Numbered from the stretch's first letter, positions 37,327 to 46,716 are shown. The stretch: 64,000 nucleotides of DNA from WYEN01 sp049976205 (GCA_049976205.1 JBMFIR010000003.1:26975-90974); one strand, 5' to 3'. A program made the numbers and translations. Notes: generated by a model not told the origin, from the sequence alone.

Positions 37327-37953
37327 TTAAATTCGTAGCAATCCTATGTTTATATCTCTTTTAAGTATCTCTAAAAAATCTCTTATTTCTCTATTTTCTC
37401 TACCTAATCTCTCTAGGTTATTAATTAAGCTCCTAATTAAGTATATTCTCTTTAGATACTCATCACCTGTCTCTCTCATATAAAGTTCTAGTCTCGTGAA
37501 ATGTATCATTAACTCAATGAGAATACCCTCGGCTCTACAGATCCTTGGGACAAGCTCTGGTCTCATATGATGCGTCTCAAGATCTTTCAATGGATCCACT
37601 ATATAAATTGTATAGTCATCAAAGAAACTCATTGAATTTATCTGAGCTAGTGAGAAAAAGCATATACTTATTAATTCGTCTAGATCTTTTTTATCTAATA
37701 AATTCTTTTCTACCAGGATCTTGAGAAATATCAGCGGATCTCTGCATATAAGTAGATATACTTCTCTCTTCAGCTTAAGAAAATTATCTATGGGATTATC
37801 TCTGAAGATTCTTATAAAGAGATAATTACCATTATTAAATAAGCCCACAGGTGAACATTTAAATAAATTATTCTCTCCACCTATGTCTACACAAAGTATT
37901 GTTTCAATAACTCTGCAGAGACCCCATAGATCCTTGCTTAGTAAAATACTCAA
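37327..37953 (-). CDS. DUF447-like protein (flavin-reductase-like split barrel)
   Basis: The protein has 208 residues. The N-terminal half (NLFKCSPVGLFNNGNYLFIRIF, LKREVYLLICRDPLIFL) matches the DUF447 pattern of an FMN-binding split barrel that reads NAAPVGV, then rIF, then Dp-lF. The C-terminal helices (VPRICRAEGILIELMIHFTR, then LELYMR and IYLIRSLINNLERLG) match the family's R-x-x-A-x-x-x-I-E-x-x-x-H-x-T-R helix. The biochemical role is unknown. It lies between the glycosidase (convergent) and the tRNA(CAU). Confidence 0.65.
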   Translation of the reverse strand: MSILLSKDLWGLCRVIETILCVDIGGENNLFKCSPVGLFNNGNYLFIRIFRDNPIDNFLKLKREVYLLICRDPLIFLKILVEKNLLDKKDLDELISICFFSLAQINSMSFFDDYTIYIVDPLKDLETHHMRPELVPRICRAEGILIELMIHFTRLELYMRETGDEYLKRIYLIRSLINNLERLGRENREIRDFLEILKRDINIGLLRI

Positions 37954-37997
37954 TAAATCACCATCTACTGAATCACATGTGACAAGAAGTTATTTAT

Positions 37998-38070
37998 GGG
38001 CCCGCGGGGATTCGAACCCCGGACCCCCCGGTTATGAGCCGGGTGCTCTACCTGGCTAAGCTACGGGCCC
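37998..38070 (-). tRNA. tRNA with CAU anticodon (elongator Met or Ile2)
   Basis: A 73-nt cloverleaf on the minus strand has acceptor GGGCCCG/CGGGCCC, D arm GCTTAGCCAGGTAGAGC, anticodon stem CCCGG/CCGGG with loop CTCATAA (anticodon CAT) and T arm CGGGG-TTCGAAT-CCCCG. CCA is not encoded and there is no intron. The anticodon stem lacks the three consecutive G:C pairs (GGG/CCC next to the loop) of an initiator, so it is elongator Met or the Ile2 tRNA whose C34 is modified to agmatidine. A TATA-like CTATAAATAG stands about 45 bp upstream on the minus strand. Confidence 0.95.
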
Positions 38071-38177
38071 TTAGCCAATTTATTTATATTTAGGAGAGGG
38101 TTAAAAAATCTATTTATAGTTCTATGGGGCTTCTTTTTATTTACTCTTTAAGCAATAATGGATTTGAGAGGCGGCAA

Positions 38178-39368
38178 ATGAGTGGTAATAGTGTATCAGT
38201 AAATGATGATGTTAATTTCTACATAGATAAGATCCATAGATTCAAGGAGGAGCTTACTAAACCATTTGTGGGTAGAGAGGAGGAGGCTAGGGTAATCATA
38301 CTTGCTCTCATGACAGGTGAACACGCTGTTTTGATCGGTGAGCCCGGGACAGCTAAAAGCGCTCTTATAAGAAGAGCTGCTCAACTACTCAACGCTAGAT
38401 TATTTATGTATCTCTTGACCAAGTTTACTGAGCCCTCAGAATTATTTGGCCCCCTTGATCTAACTGCTTTGAAGGAAGGCGTCTATACCAGGATTACTAA
38501 GGGTAAGATGCTTGAGGCCGACATAGTTTTCTTAGACGAGATATTTAAGGCTAACTCAGCTATTCTGAACTCTATATTGACTATTCTAAACGAAAGAATC
38601 TTCTATGATGGCTACACAGAGATCCGCGTCCCTCTATGGAGTTTGTTTGGAGCCTCTAACGAGGTTCCTGACGACCCGGAGCTAGAGGCTTTGTATGATA
38701 GAATGCTTCTGAGACATCATGTGAAGCCTTTGGCGGAGGATTATTGGAGGGATTTGATTGATTATGAGTGGAGATTTGAGAAAAAATTACTCTATGAAGA
38801 AAAGATCGAGCCTATAATGAGTATGAGTGATCTTAGGAATATCAGATATATTGTTATGGAGAAGATTAATTTCGAGAGTATCAAGAGTAAACTATTAAAA
38901 ATATACTCTATACTAGAGGGAAAGGGTATTCATGTAACCGATAGAAGAAAGGGTAAGGCTCTGAAGATTGTTGCTGCCTCAGCATTGTTAGAGGGTAGGA
39001 GAGAGACTGTTGAGAGTGATTTACTGGTTCTTAAATATATTGCTCCTAGAGATATTGAGGATTTCGAGAAAGTTAATACTATACTTAATGAAGAATTAAG
39101 AACACCATATAGATATCTTAAAATGTTGGAGGAGATCAAGGTTAATGTGAGAGATATATCGAGTTATGTAGCCTCGTACCCAAGGCCTCCTCTCTCGAGA
39201 TTTCTTGAGCAGAAGCTTATAGAGATCTACAGGGATCTGGAGCTTACAAGAGAAAGAGTTGTTTCTATAATTATTGAGAGTGGGGATAAAAACGTTGAGA
39301 GAGAAGGTAGAGACATAATTGCTATGATAGACGCTGTTTTAGAGAGTATTAAGAAGAGGCTGGGTTAA
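38178..39368 (+). CDS. MoxR/RavA-type AAA+ ATPase
   Basis: The protein has 396 residues from ATG 38178, chosen over an upstream in-frame start at 38124 because GAGAGGCGG lies at SD distance. Walker A is GEPGTAKSAL, Walker B is IVFLDEIFKANSAIL, sensor 1 is FGASNEVP (Asn), and arginine-finger candidates lie in LEALYDRMLLRH. The C-terminal helical region (about residues 230-396) resembles the RavA lid and companion domains. MoxR ATPases act with VWA proteins as metal-insertion or protein-remodelling chaperones. The next gene, a VWA protein, starts at its last base (TAATG overlap), so the two are translationally coupled. Confidence 0.92.
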   Translation: MSGNSVSVNDDVNFYIDKIHRFKEELTKPFVGREEEARVIILALMTGEHAVLIGEPGTAKSALIRRAAQLLNARLFMYLLTKFTEPSELFGPLDLTALKEGVYTRITKGKMLEADIVFLDEIFKANSAILNSILTILNERIFYDGYTEIRVPLWSLFGASNEVPDDPELEALYDRMLLRHHVKPLAEDYWRDLIDYEWRFEKKLLYEEKIEPIMSMSDLRNIRYIVMEKINFESIKSKLLKIYSILEGKGIHVTDRRKGKALKIVAASALLEGRRETVESDLLVLKYIAPRDIEDFEKVNTILNEELRTPYRYLKMLEEIKVNVRDISSYVASYPRPPLSRFLEQKLIEIYRDLELTRERVVSIIIESGDKNVEREGRDIIAMIDAVLESIKKRLG

Positions 39369-40663
39369 TGCCTGGTGTATTAATTAATATTAGATACGAG
39401 GATCCCTTGACCCGTTACAAGGGTGAGAAGATACTTGATATAGTTAAGAAGTTTACTAAGATCCCTAAAGAATTCAATGTGAATTTTGCTATAGATGTCT
39501 TTTACACACTCTATCTCCCCCACCCCATACTCAGATCTCCTCAAGAGATTAGTAGAGGTAATGAGACTCATTACAGAATTATTAAGGAGCTATATGACGA
39601 TCCTGAGATCAAGGAGATCAGGAGGAGCACTCTTGTTAATAGCAACAGATCTTTCTTGATAGCATCTAGTATCATAGAGGCTTTGGCTAAAGAGCTCACA
39701 AAGACATTTAGCGAGGAGAAGAGTGATAAAGAGGAGTCTTCCGAGAATGAAAAAGAGAGAAATGAGCAAGAGAAGATTTCTGAGGCTGTGAAGAATGCTG
39801 TGAAGAAAGCCGTTAAAGAGACTGAGTTGATCACCAGAATAGAGCAGATCTTAGTAGGGAACCAAGCTGGTGTGGGGTCAGTGCTGGATTTTGATGAGAG
39901 CGCCGCGGAGATTATTAGATTAGCTAGGAACGTTGATGTATCTAAGCTACTGGAGATCCTGGGGAATATCCCTGAGATAAGAAGCCTCACTAAGAGAAGA
40001 AAAATTAGAAGTAGCCGAGGCGAGATCGAGGGATATGAAGAAGGATCCGATATCGAAAGGATCGTTCCATCAGAACTTGCTTACCCAATCGAGTATCTCT
40101 ACGCTAAGATTGTTGAGGGCAAACTACTTCTCTACGAGAAGAAACTAACTCTCTCAACAGGACCCATATATGTCTTGATGGATAAGAGCGGCTCAATGGA
40201 TGGCGAAAAGATTAAGTGGGCTAAGGCAACTGCACTTGCTCTATTAATTAGAGCTAGAAGAGAGAAAAGAATTTATGCTATGAGGTTCTTTGATACAACT
40301 CCATATACAATGATCAGGGTCTCTAGAAGGGCTAAACTTTCAGAAATTGTTAGATTAATGGACTATATAGCTAGAATAAGAAGTGGTGGTGGAACAGATA
40401 TAACGAGGTCTCTCCTAACAGCTATTCAAGACATTAAGAACATGGGTCCTAGAGCACCAAATGAAATAATTTTAGTAACAGATGGTGAGGATAAGATTGC
40501 TGAGAGCATAATTTCTAGGCAACTAAAGGCTGTTAACGCGAAACTAATATCTGTGATGATCATGGGAGAGAACCCTGATCTAAGGAAAATTAGTTTTAAG
40601 TACTTTAAGGTGAGTAAACTAAGTGATAGTGAGATTCTTAAAATAATTGATTACGACCAATAA
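39368..40663 (+). CDS. VWA-domain protein, partner of MoxR
   Basis: The protein has 431 residues. An N-terminal helical region (1-115) is followed by a highly charged Lys/Glu stretch (EEKSDKEESSENEKERNEQE, residues about 117-136) and a linker. The C-terminal von Willebrand A domain (from about 250) has the MIDAS motif DKSGSM, a Thr in GGGTDI and an Asp in VTDGEDKI, all three metal-coordinating loops intact. It follows the MoxR gene with overlap, the standard MoxR-VWA pair (as in RavA-ViaA). The client protein is unknown. Confidence 0.92.
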   Translation: MPGVLINIRYEDPLTRYKGEKILDIVKKFTKIPKEFNVNFAIDVFYTLYLPHPILRSPQEISRGNETHYRIIKELYDDPEIKEIRRSTLVNSNRSFLIASSIIEALAKELTKTFSEEKSDKEESSENEKERNEQEKISEAVKNAVKKAVKETELITRIEQILVGNQAGVGSVLDFDESAAEIIRLARNVDVSKLLEILGNIPEIRSLTKRRKIRSSRGEIEGYEEGSDIERIVPSELAYPIEYLYAKIVEGKLLLYEKKLTLSTGPIYVLMDKSGSMDGEKIKWAKATALALLIRARREKRIYAMRFFDTTPYTMIRVSRRAKLSEIVRLMDYIARIRSGGGTDITRSLLTAIQDIKNMGPRAPNEIILVTDGEDKIAESIISRQLKAVNAKLISVMIMGENPDLRKISFKYFKVSKLSDSEILKIIDYDQ

Positions 40664-40664
40664 A

Positions 40665-41570
40665 TTATATCTTGATCACTATATCTATTTTATCAAGAAT
40701 ATTCTTATATCTATTTCTTATTGTTACCTCAGAGATCTTGAGCATCTCAGCAATAGTTTGCTGAGAGATTTTTTTATCAGCTATTACAGATGCTAGATAT
40801 ATCATTGCACCGACCAGTCCCTTAGGATTCTTTCCTGAGCACAATGTATTGTCTGCTAATGTAGCCGAGATTAGTATTCTTCGAGCAATATCTTTTACTT
40901 CCTTAGGCACATCTAATTTATCAATTAATGTATCAACACCTGATCCACCACATATCCTCGTTTCTCTTAATGCTAATAACTTGTCTTTGCGAGTATTTTC
41001 TCTTAATTCATTAAATACATTATCCCACTCAAGTCTCTTAGCTGTTTTAAAGATCTTTTTGAAATCTATGTTTACTATCTTAGCTAATTGCTCTTTATCT
41101 ATGTTTATTCTTCTAATCACTGATACTTTATAGATCAATGCTCCTATAACAGGCTCTAGATTCCTCTTCTTGATATACCCTTTACTAACTAGTTTCTTAA
41201 TTAAAAGACCAACATCCTCGACTACGACCTCGGGTAGATTTATTTTGCCAGCGATCTCGTTTAACTTGGCTAGTGCCTCAATCTCTTTTCTAGTTATGTT
41301 ATCACCAGATCTCCTGAGTCTTCTCTGTAGAATACTTAATTTGTTGCGGCCCTCAACGAATGTTGTTATACCAAGATCATGGACTTTCCTAGTTATCTCA
41401 GGGCCTACTCTGGCTCTCTCCATATACTCTTCTTGGGAATACGCTCTCCACTCTGGACCTGTACTCGTTATCTGATCGGCTATAACCTCTCCTGTCTCTA
41501 GATCTATAAATTCTCCTCTCACAGGATCAAATATTATTCTATCACTATCAAAAACAGTACTTGCACTCAC
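40665..41570 (-). CDS. tfb: Transcription initiation factor B (TFB) lacking zinc-ribbon cysteines
   Basis: The protein has 301 residues. The B-reader region reads TGPEWRAYSQEEYMERARVG, matching the archaeal consensus GPEWRAF...R.R.G, and two cyclin-like repeats follow (about 105-200 and 205-301), ending in a recognition helix ISEVTIRNRYKNI. The N-terminal ribbon fold is recognisable as IIFDPVRGEFIDLETGEVIA, but all four zinc-binding Cys of the CPxCG...CxxCG pattern are replaced and no Cys occurs before the second cyclin repeat. It is co-oriented with gar1 just upstream, the normal archaeal tfb neighbourhood, so it is probably a major TFB in spite of the lost zinc. Confidence 0.9.
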   Translation of the reverse strand: MSASTVFDSDRIIFDPVRGEFIDLETGEVIADQITSTGPEWRAYSQEEYMERARVGPEITRKVHDLGITTFVEGRNKLSILQRRLRRSGDNITRKEIEALAKLNEIAGKINLPEVVVEDVGLLIKKLVSKGYIKKRNLEPVIGALIYKVSVIRRINIDKEQLAKIVNIDFKKIFKTAKRLEWDNVFNELRENTRKDKLLALRETRICGGSGVDTLIDKLDVPKEVKDIARRILISATLADNTLCSGKNPKGLVGAMIYLASVIADKKISQQTIAEMLKISEVTIRNRYKNILDKIDIVIKI

Positions 41571-41573
41571 AGA

Positions 41574-41828
41574 TCACACCCTGCCCCTTCTCCTAGTCTC
41601 AATTTCTATGTAAAGTTCCTCTCCTGGGGAAACATCTCTTAATTTTAATTTAACAACTGCGAAAGGTTGCGAGACAGGTCCTATCACATCTGCTACTACA
41701 CCAATGAGTCTTTTCCTCTCGTCATAAACCCGTCTCCCGAAACGAGGTATATTCAAGGGATCTTTTATCTTGACCACGGCTGTCTCATCAAGTATATGAT
41801 TAACTGAGCCTAGAGGAATAAGCCTCAT
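41574..41828 (-). CDS. gar1: H/ACA RNP protein Gar1
   Basis: The protein has 84 residues of a small beta-barrel: LGSVNHILDETAVVKI, then RFGRRVYDERKRLIGVVADV and IGPVSQPFAVVKL, the Gar1 core that binds Cbf5. A basic C-terminus (ETRRRGRV) ends the protein. It helps guide-RNA-directed pseudouridylation of rRNA. The stop is 3 bp before the tfb start, and the gar1-tfb pair is common in archaea. Confidence 0.9.
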   Translation of the reverse strand: MRLIPLGSVNHILDETAVVKIKDPLNIPRFGRRVYDERKRLIGVVADVIGPVSQPFAVVKLKLRDVSPGEELYIEIETRRRGRV

Positions 41829-42021
41829 AACTCACCAGCAAATTATCTTTGTTGAAGCTAATAATTAAGTATTTCCATACAAAGTGTCAGAGTTGGTCTA
41901 CGAGTGATACGTGGTAGTATTATTCATCGAGTAAGAATTTTAAGCATCATTACTATATTTATATCTAGTAACATCATGTATTACCAAGAGAAATATTTAA
42001 AAACCTAGATAGGGTTTTGTT

Positions 42022-43008
42022 ATGAGGATCTTTTTAGTAGGCTCCACAGGATTTATCGGTAGAAATATCGCCGAAAGGTTATCGAAAAGATACGAGATAT
42101 TTTCTGTGGTGAGAAAATCTTCTGTTAACAAAAGAAGCGAAGTGATCAAGGATCTTGTCAGATTTGGTGTGTTTATAGAGAAGCTTAATAAATTAGGCGT
42201 AGATGATTTAGTGTATTTATTTAATAAATCTCCTCCGGATGCAGTGATCTATGCAGCAGGACTATTAAAGAGTTCATGGAGTTCTCTTAAAGAGGTTCAC
42301 GTAGATCTTCCTGAGAGGATCTTGGATGCGCTGAGTTTAAGTGGTTTGAGAAACTCTTTATTTATATATATAAGCTCGACCGGGGCGAGTCCGCCGAGTA
42401 ATGATTCCGTTGCTGAGGAAGAGAATCACTGCGCACACATTGATTCTTTGAGAAGCGGCTATGAGAGAAGTAAATGCCTCGGTGAAATAACGATTAGAGA
42501 AAAATCTCGTCGCTATGGTATTAACTACGTTATTTTGAGACCATCTATAGTGGTTGGTGAGTATAATACTCATAGTGAATGGATCACTTTACTTAATTTG
42601 TCTAAGAGAAGGATTAAAATAGATATTAATTTTATTTTTAATATTATTGATGTAGAGGATCTGGTGAACATTATTGAGAAAATAATTCAGAGAGAAGATC
42701 TTTATAATAACTACTATCATGTAGCATCGCCTAAGCCTATTTCTATTAGAGAGGCTACAGATACATTATTTGATTTACTTGGGAGGAGACCTTTGGTGAG
42801 GGTCGGGGACAACTTCTTAAGTCTTTTGAGGTTGCTGAGGTATTTTATAACAAGTGATGTTGATAGATATTTAATAGAGATACTGATTAGGAGAAGATAT
42901 ATTGTTTCCGTGGATAAATTGATTAGTAAATTAGATCATGTTTTCAGAGATCCTGAGGAAACCTTCATAAGATACTTTAAGTGGATAATTTCTTATTCCA
43001 CTAAATAA
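42022..43008 (+). CDS. NAD(P)-dependent epimerase/dehydratase (extended SDR)
   Basis: The protein has 328 residues. The Rossmann motif VGSTGFIGRNIAERL is at residues 6-20, the catalytic triad appears as SSTGA (Ser), and SGYERSKCLGE gives the YxxxK pair. VILRPSIVVGE is the usual post-active-site strand. The C-terminal substrate domain is short and Arg-rich. The substrate (nucleotide sugar, sterol-like or quinone-bound) cannot be assigned. A TATA-like aaatatttaaaaacc lies about 25 bp before the ATG, so the transcript is probably leaderless. Confidence 0.82.
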   Translation: MRIFLVGSTGFIGRNIAERLSKRYEIFSVVRKSSVNKRSEVIKDLVRFGVFIEKLNKLGVDDLVYLFNKSPPDAVIYAAGLLKSSWSSLKEVHVDLPERILDALSLSGLRNSLFIYISSTGASPPSNDSVAEEENHCAHIDSLRSGYERSKCLGEITIREKSRRYGINYVILRPSIVVGEYNTHSEWITLLNLSKRRIKIDINFIFNIIDVEDLVNIIEKIIQREDLYNNYYHVASPKPISIREATDTLFDLLGRRPLVRVGDNFLSLLRLLRYFITSDVDRYLIEILIRRRYIVSVDKLISKLDHVFRDPEETFIRYFKWIISYSTK

Positions 43009-43042
43009 CCGCTGTAGATATGCCGATCCTTTTTATTATGTG

Positions 43043-43312
43043 CTACTCGATACTTTCTCTAAGGATCTTTCTTAAGTAGAGTTCTCTTGGAGCATCTCGG
43101 TAGTACTCTGCTTTCTCAGCCAAGGTCTTAAGCTCTTCATATGTGGCGTAGTCGATTGGTGATCCTTTATAGCCTGATCTCTCCCACTCGCTCAGTAATC
43201 TACTCATTATGGTTGATACTTTCTCGTCTGAGTAGAAAGCAGCTTTTATCAATGGATCTTTGTTTTCTTCGATGTACGTGATTATTTTTCTCTTAAGCTC
43301 CTCGGAACTCAT
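43043..43312 (-). CDS. Small helical hypothetical protein
   Basis: The protein has 89 residues, all predicted helix, acidic and basic mixed (ELKRKIITYIEENKDPLIKA, STIMSRLLSEWERSGYKGSP, EELKTLAEKAEYYRDAPREL). There is no Cys and no membrane segment. No family is recognised. It is convergent with the epimerase and divergent from the M24 peptidase. Good composition and an ATG start make a real gene likely. Confidence 0.55.
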   Translation of the reverse strand: MSSEELKRKIITYIEENKDPLIKAAFYSDEKVSTIMSRLLSEWERSGYKGSPIDYATYEELKTLAEKAEYYRDAPRELYLRKILRESIE

Positions 43313-43409
43313 ATTACCCTTGTTACAATAGTTGATGGTGTATAATATATATCTATGGTTTCTATAGAATATTTATATTCTTCGCAACATAATTTATCAT
43401 GAGAAGATC

Positions 43410-44522
43410 ATGGTTTTCTCGGTAGATATCTATAGGAATCGCATTAACAATGCTGTTAGACTTCTAAAGATTTTTGGTGGGGACTACATCCTTGTCACTC
43501 CTTCTCCTAATTTAATATATTTTACTGGTATACGGGAGGAGACTTATGAGAGAATAATGTTTCTTGTAGCTAATGCTGATGGAGAGGTTGCTTTAGTGGC
43601 TCCTCAACTAGTTTCTCTACCAAGACACGTGAGGGATCTGGCTGAGATCTATTTATGGAGTGATTCCTCAGGTCCTTCACAGATTATTGAGAGAATTGCT
43701 AAAGATCTCAGGATTTTTGGTAGGATAGGATTTTTTGAGGATAGTATGAGACTTTCTCAACTAGATTATTTCAGAGAAAAGCTTTCTCCTGAGAAGATAT
43801 ATCTTTTATCTAAAATATCTAGAGAGCTTAGATATAAAAAATCTCATGAAGAGATCATGAGTATATATAATAGCGTCAAGATCACGGAGAAAATTCTTCA
43901 AGAAATATATAACATAATTGCTCCAGGTCTCACAGAGAGATTCTTAGCGACACAAATAATAAATCTAATATCTAGCGAGGGCGCGGATCCTGCATTCAGG
44001 CCTATAGTAGCCTTCGGCGAAAATTCCTCAGAGCCTCATCACATTCCTGGAGACAGAGTACTGAGAGTAGGAGACTTAGTCTTAGTCGATGTGGGTGTTA
44101 TGAATTCTGAGGGCTATGTATCTGATTTAACAAGAATATTTCATGTAGGCGCGCCATCTAAAGAGCTGAGAGATGTTTATAATGTATACATCGACTGCTA
44201 CAATGAGGTTCTGAGAAGTATTAGAGTAGGTGCAAAAGCCTCTGAGCTAGATCTTGTTTCCAGGGTATGTATAAGTGATCATGGCTACGGAGCCTATATC
44301 AAGCATAGAACAGGTCATGGAATTGGTCTAGAGGTTCATGAACCACCGTATATATCAATTGACTCAAGTGATGTATTAGAGAAAGGCGTGGTATTCACGG
44401 TGGAGCCAGGGATCTATATACCAAATAAATTTGGTGTTAGAGTTGAGAGTAATATAGCGGTCTCCGATGAAGGTGAGGTATTAGAGTTAGATAAGTTAAG
44501 TAGAGAAATAATAATATTTTAA
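43410..44522 (+). CDS. Xaa-Pro dipeptidase/aminopeptidase, M24B family
   Basis: The protein has 370 residues. The N-terminal creatinase-like domain (VTPSPNLIYFTGIREETYER) is followed by the pita-bread catalytic domain with all five metal ligands in order: VDVGVMNSEGYVSDLTRIF (two Asp), HRTGHGIGLEVHE (His), TVEPGIYI (Glu) and VRVESNIAVS (Glu). It removes or cleaves at Xaa-Pro bonds and complements the M17 and TldD peptidases of the window. It converges with the MBL hydrolase gene with a 4-bp overlap. Confidence 0.93.
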   Translation: MVFSVDIYRNRINNAVRLLKIFGGDYILVTPSPNLIYFTGIREETYERIMFLVANADGEVALVAPQLVSLPRHVRDLAEIYLWSDSSGPSQIIERIAKDLRIFGRIGFFEDSMRLSQLDYFREKLSPEKIYLLSKISRELRYKKSHEEIMSIYNSVKITEKILQEIYNIIAPGLTERFLATQIINLISSEGADPAFRPIVAFGENSSEPHHIPGDRVLRVGDLVLVDVGVMNSEGYVSDLTRIFHVGAPSKELRDVYNVYIDCYNEVLRSIRVGAKASELDLVSRVCISDHGYGAYIKHRTGHGIGLEVHEPPYISIDSSDVLEKGVVFTVEPGIYIPNKFGVRVESNIAVSDEGEVLELDKLSREIIIF

Positions 44523-45202
44523 AAAACGCCTTCTCTAAGTGCTTTAATAAAAAAGTAATTGTGTCTTAACTCATACTCAATACTTGTCTCAGGCCCATGT
44601 CCCGGGTAGACCATTGTTTCTTTAGGTAACTCAGCTAATCTTCTTAGACTTCTGATCATTTCGCTAGGATCAGATTCAGGGAAATCAATTCTACCAATAC
44701 TCTCCTTAAATAATGTGTCTCCTGTAAAGACCACTACTCTACCACTATATTTCTTGTCAAGTGGCTCAAGAATTATTGATACACTACCTTTTGTGTGCCC
44801 AGGAGTCTCAATTATTCTGAGGATCACGTTATTTAATTTAACTAAGTCTCCCTCTGCTATAAAGAGATCTGGTTGAGGAGGTTCTGGAGTCTCTATACCT
44901 AAGAAATACTTTGCCATATAAGGAGCTCTTTTCATGATACTCAGATCCTTCTTATTGATAAGGAATCTTGCATCAGTTAATTTCTTTAATTCCCTAACGC
45001 CAGATACGTGATCGAAGTGTCCATGCGTCGCTATGATACTATCTATAGCTACAGACCTTGATCTCAGGTCATTAATAATAAAATTAATCTCCTCATACCA
45101 TCCTGGGTCAATAACTACTGCTAATGACCTATCTATTACCACGTAGCAATTAGTTTCTAAAGGACCTACTACGTATTTTAATATCTCTACTAAATAAGAC
45201 AC
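44519..45202 (-). CDS. Metallo-beta-lactamase fold hydrolase (glyoxalase II-like)
   Basis: The protein has 227 residues. The metal motif THGHFDHVSG is present near residue 59 (HxHxDH), followed by ETPGHTKGS (His), FTGDTLF (Asp) and VYPGHGPET (His). The order and spacing fit the YcbL/glyoxalase-II-like group. VGPLETNCYVV at the N-terminus is typical. The substrate is unknown (thioester or persulfide are the common options). Start GTG 45202. Confidence 0.88.
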   Translation of the reverse strand: MSYLVEILKYVVGPLETNCYVVIDRSLAVVIDPGWYEEINFIINDLRSRSVAIDSIIATHGHFDHVSGVRELKKLTDARFLINKKDLSIMKRAPYMAKYFLGIETPEPPQPDLFIAEGDLVKLNNVILRIIETPGHTKGSVSIILEPLDKKYSGRVVVFTGDTLFKESIGRIDFPESDPSEMIRSLRRLAELPKETMVYPGHGPETSIEYELRHNYFFIKALREGVF

Positions 45203-45248
45203 CGATAAAATAGTTTGGTTAGTATTCTATTGAGTACCACGTGCTGAC

Positions 45249-46595
45249 TTACCCACTCAGGTGTTTTGAAATAAATTCATCAAGTATACTCTCCAGAGAT
45301 CTTCCATCAACAACATTTAATTCAAATGATACTTGGACAGTGGGTAGATCAAGGTTCAGTAGATGTGTTATTGTGGCTGGTGTAGCCATCACTACTGTGT
45401 CTGGTGAGCATCTATATATCGTCTCTCTTAGTTCTCTTAACTGATTCTCGGTATATCCCGTGGATGGGAGCACTTCAGCCATGTGTGGGTACTCCTCATA
45501 TAATCTCTTTATTTCCCCAACAGCACATTTCCTAGGATCAATTATTTCTGAGGCACCATATTTCTTCGCCGCAACATATCCTGCCCCGTATCTTGCTCCA
45601 CCGTGTGTAACTGTTGGCGAGTCCTCAATTACTAATACTCTTCTCCCTTTAATCAGATCTGGTTTATCTACGTAGACCTCACTGACCGCCTTAAGTATCT
45701 CAGCTCTCGGATTTAATCTTCTTATTTTCTCCTCCACTTCTCTTAATTGCTCTTTTGACACCTGATCAATTTTATTAATAACTACCACATCGGCTAATCT
45801 CACATTTATCTCACCTGGATAACTCTCATCAATATTCTGCGGCCTCATGGCGTCTGCTACTGTGAACATTAGATCTGGTTTATAGAAAGGCCAATCATTA
45901 TTCCCGCCATCCCAGAGAACGAGGTCTCCTAACTCCTCTGCTTTAACAAGTATTTTCCCGTAGTCGACTCCAGCCAAGACTTCTACACCTGATCTCACGT
46001 AGTGCTCGTATTCCTCTCTCTCCTCAACCGTGAGATTCTCTCTGTCAAGATCCTGCGGCTCCCTAAAGTATTGAACAATCATTTTACCAGGATCCTTGTA
46101 AACCATTGGGTGTCTAACCACAATGACTCTGTAGCCATGTTTCTTGAAGTAAGAAGCAATTTTCCTAGACAAACTACTTTTACCAGAACCTGTTCTAACG
46201 GCGGTAACAGCAATAACTGGTTTAATAGATCTCAGCATAGTCTCGTCAGGACCCAGGATCCTGAAAGAGGCACCTAGAGAAACTACTCTACTAAGCACAT
46301 TCCCAAGATCTTTGTAGGAAAGATCACTGTAGCTGAGAACCACTTCATCAACTTTATACTCCCTAATTATCTTCTCAAGATCCCTCTCGAGATAAATCGG
46401 TATTCCCTCGGGATATAACCCCCCAGATAACTCAGGAGGATATCTCCTAGATACTAAACCAGGTATCTGAGAAACATGTATAAAAGCCACAACCTCATAC
46501 TCAGAATTATTCCTAAAGTACACATTGAAATTATGAAAATCTCTCCCACCAGCACCTAAAATAACAACTCTCTTTCTCAGAGAACACACCCACAA
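45249..46595 (-). CDS. COG2403 P-loop protein, cyclic 2,3-diphosphoglycerate synthetase-like
   Basis: The protein has 448 residues. The N-terminal Rossmann-like domain (KRVVILGAGGRDFHNFNVYF) is followed near residue 150 by a P-loop (TAVRTGSGKSSLSRK), an Asp-rich LVLWDGGNNDWPF, VVVINKID (NKxD guanine-like motif) and a C-terminal IEDSPTVTHGGARYGAGYVA segment. This order is that of COG2403, which includes the cyclic 2,3-diphosphoglycerate synthetase of methanogens; many members may have other roles. The start is uncertain. GTG 46595 has no SD, whereas GGGTGTG lies just before an in-frame CTG at 46580 (LRKRVVILG). Confidence 0.82.
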   Translation of the reverse strand: MWVCSLRKRVVILGAGGRDFHNFNVYFRNNSEYEVVAFIHVSQIPGLVSRRYPPELSGGLYPEGIPIYLERDLEKIIREYKVDEVVLSYSDLSYKDLGNVLSRVVSLGASFRILGPDETMLRSIKPVIAVTAVRTGSGKSSLSRKIASYFKKHGYRVIVVRHPMVYKDPGKMIVQYFREPQDLDRENLTVEEREEYEHYVRSGVEVLAGVDYGKILVKAEELGDLVLWDGGNNDWPFYKPDLMFTVADAMRPQNIDESYPGEINVRLADVVVINKIDQVSKEQLREVEEKIRRLNPRAEILKAVSEVYVDKPDLIKGRRVLVIEDSPTVTHGGARYGAGYVAAKKYGASEIIDPRKCAVGEIKRLYEEYPHMAEVLPSTGYTENQLRELRETIYRCSPDTVVMATPATITHLLNLDLPTVQVSFELNVVDGRSLESILDEFISKHLSG

Positions 46596-46716
46596 AAATA
46601 TTCGGTTTATTGCACTAAAAATTTTTCAACGATTCAAGGAAGTCAAAGAGTAGATCAGTTAATAAATCAAAATAATTTTTATATAACGGAGAGAAGAGAT
46701 TCTCTACAGGATAAAA

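Noticed and set aside
39571..39990. 139-codon antisense frame within the VWA gene
   Set aside because: Ser/Phe-rich shadow of the charged linker; the sense strand has a clear protein and is coupled to MoxR.
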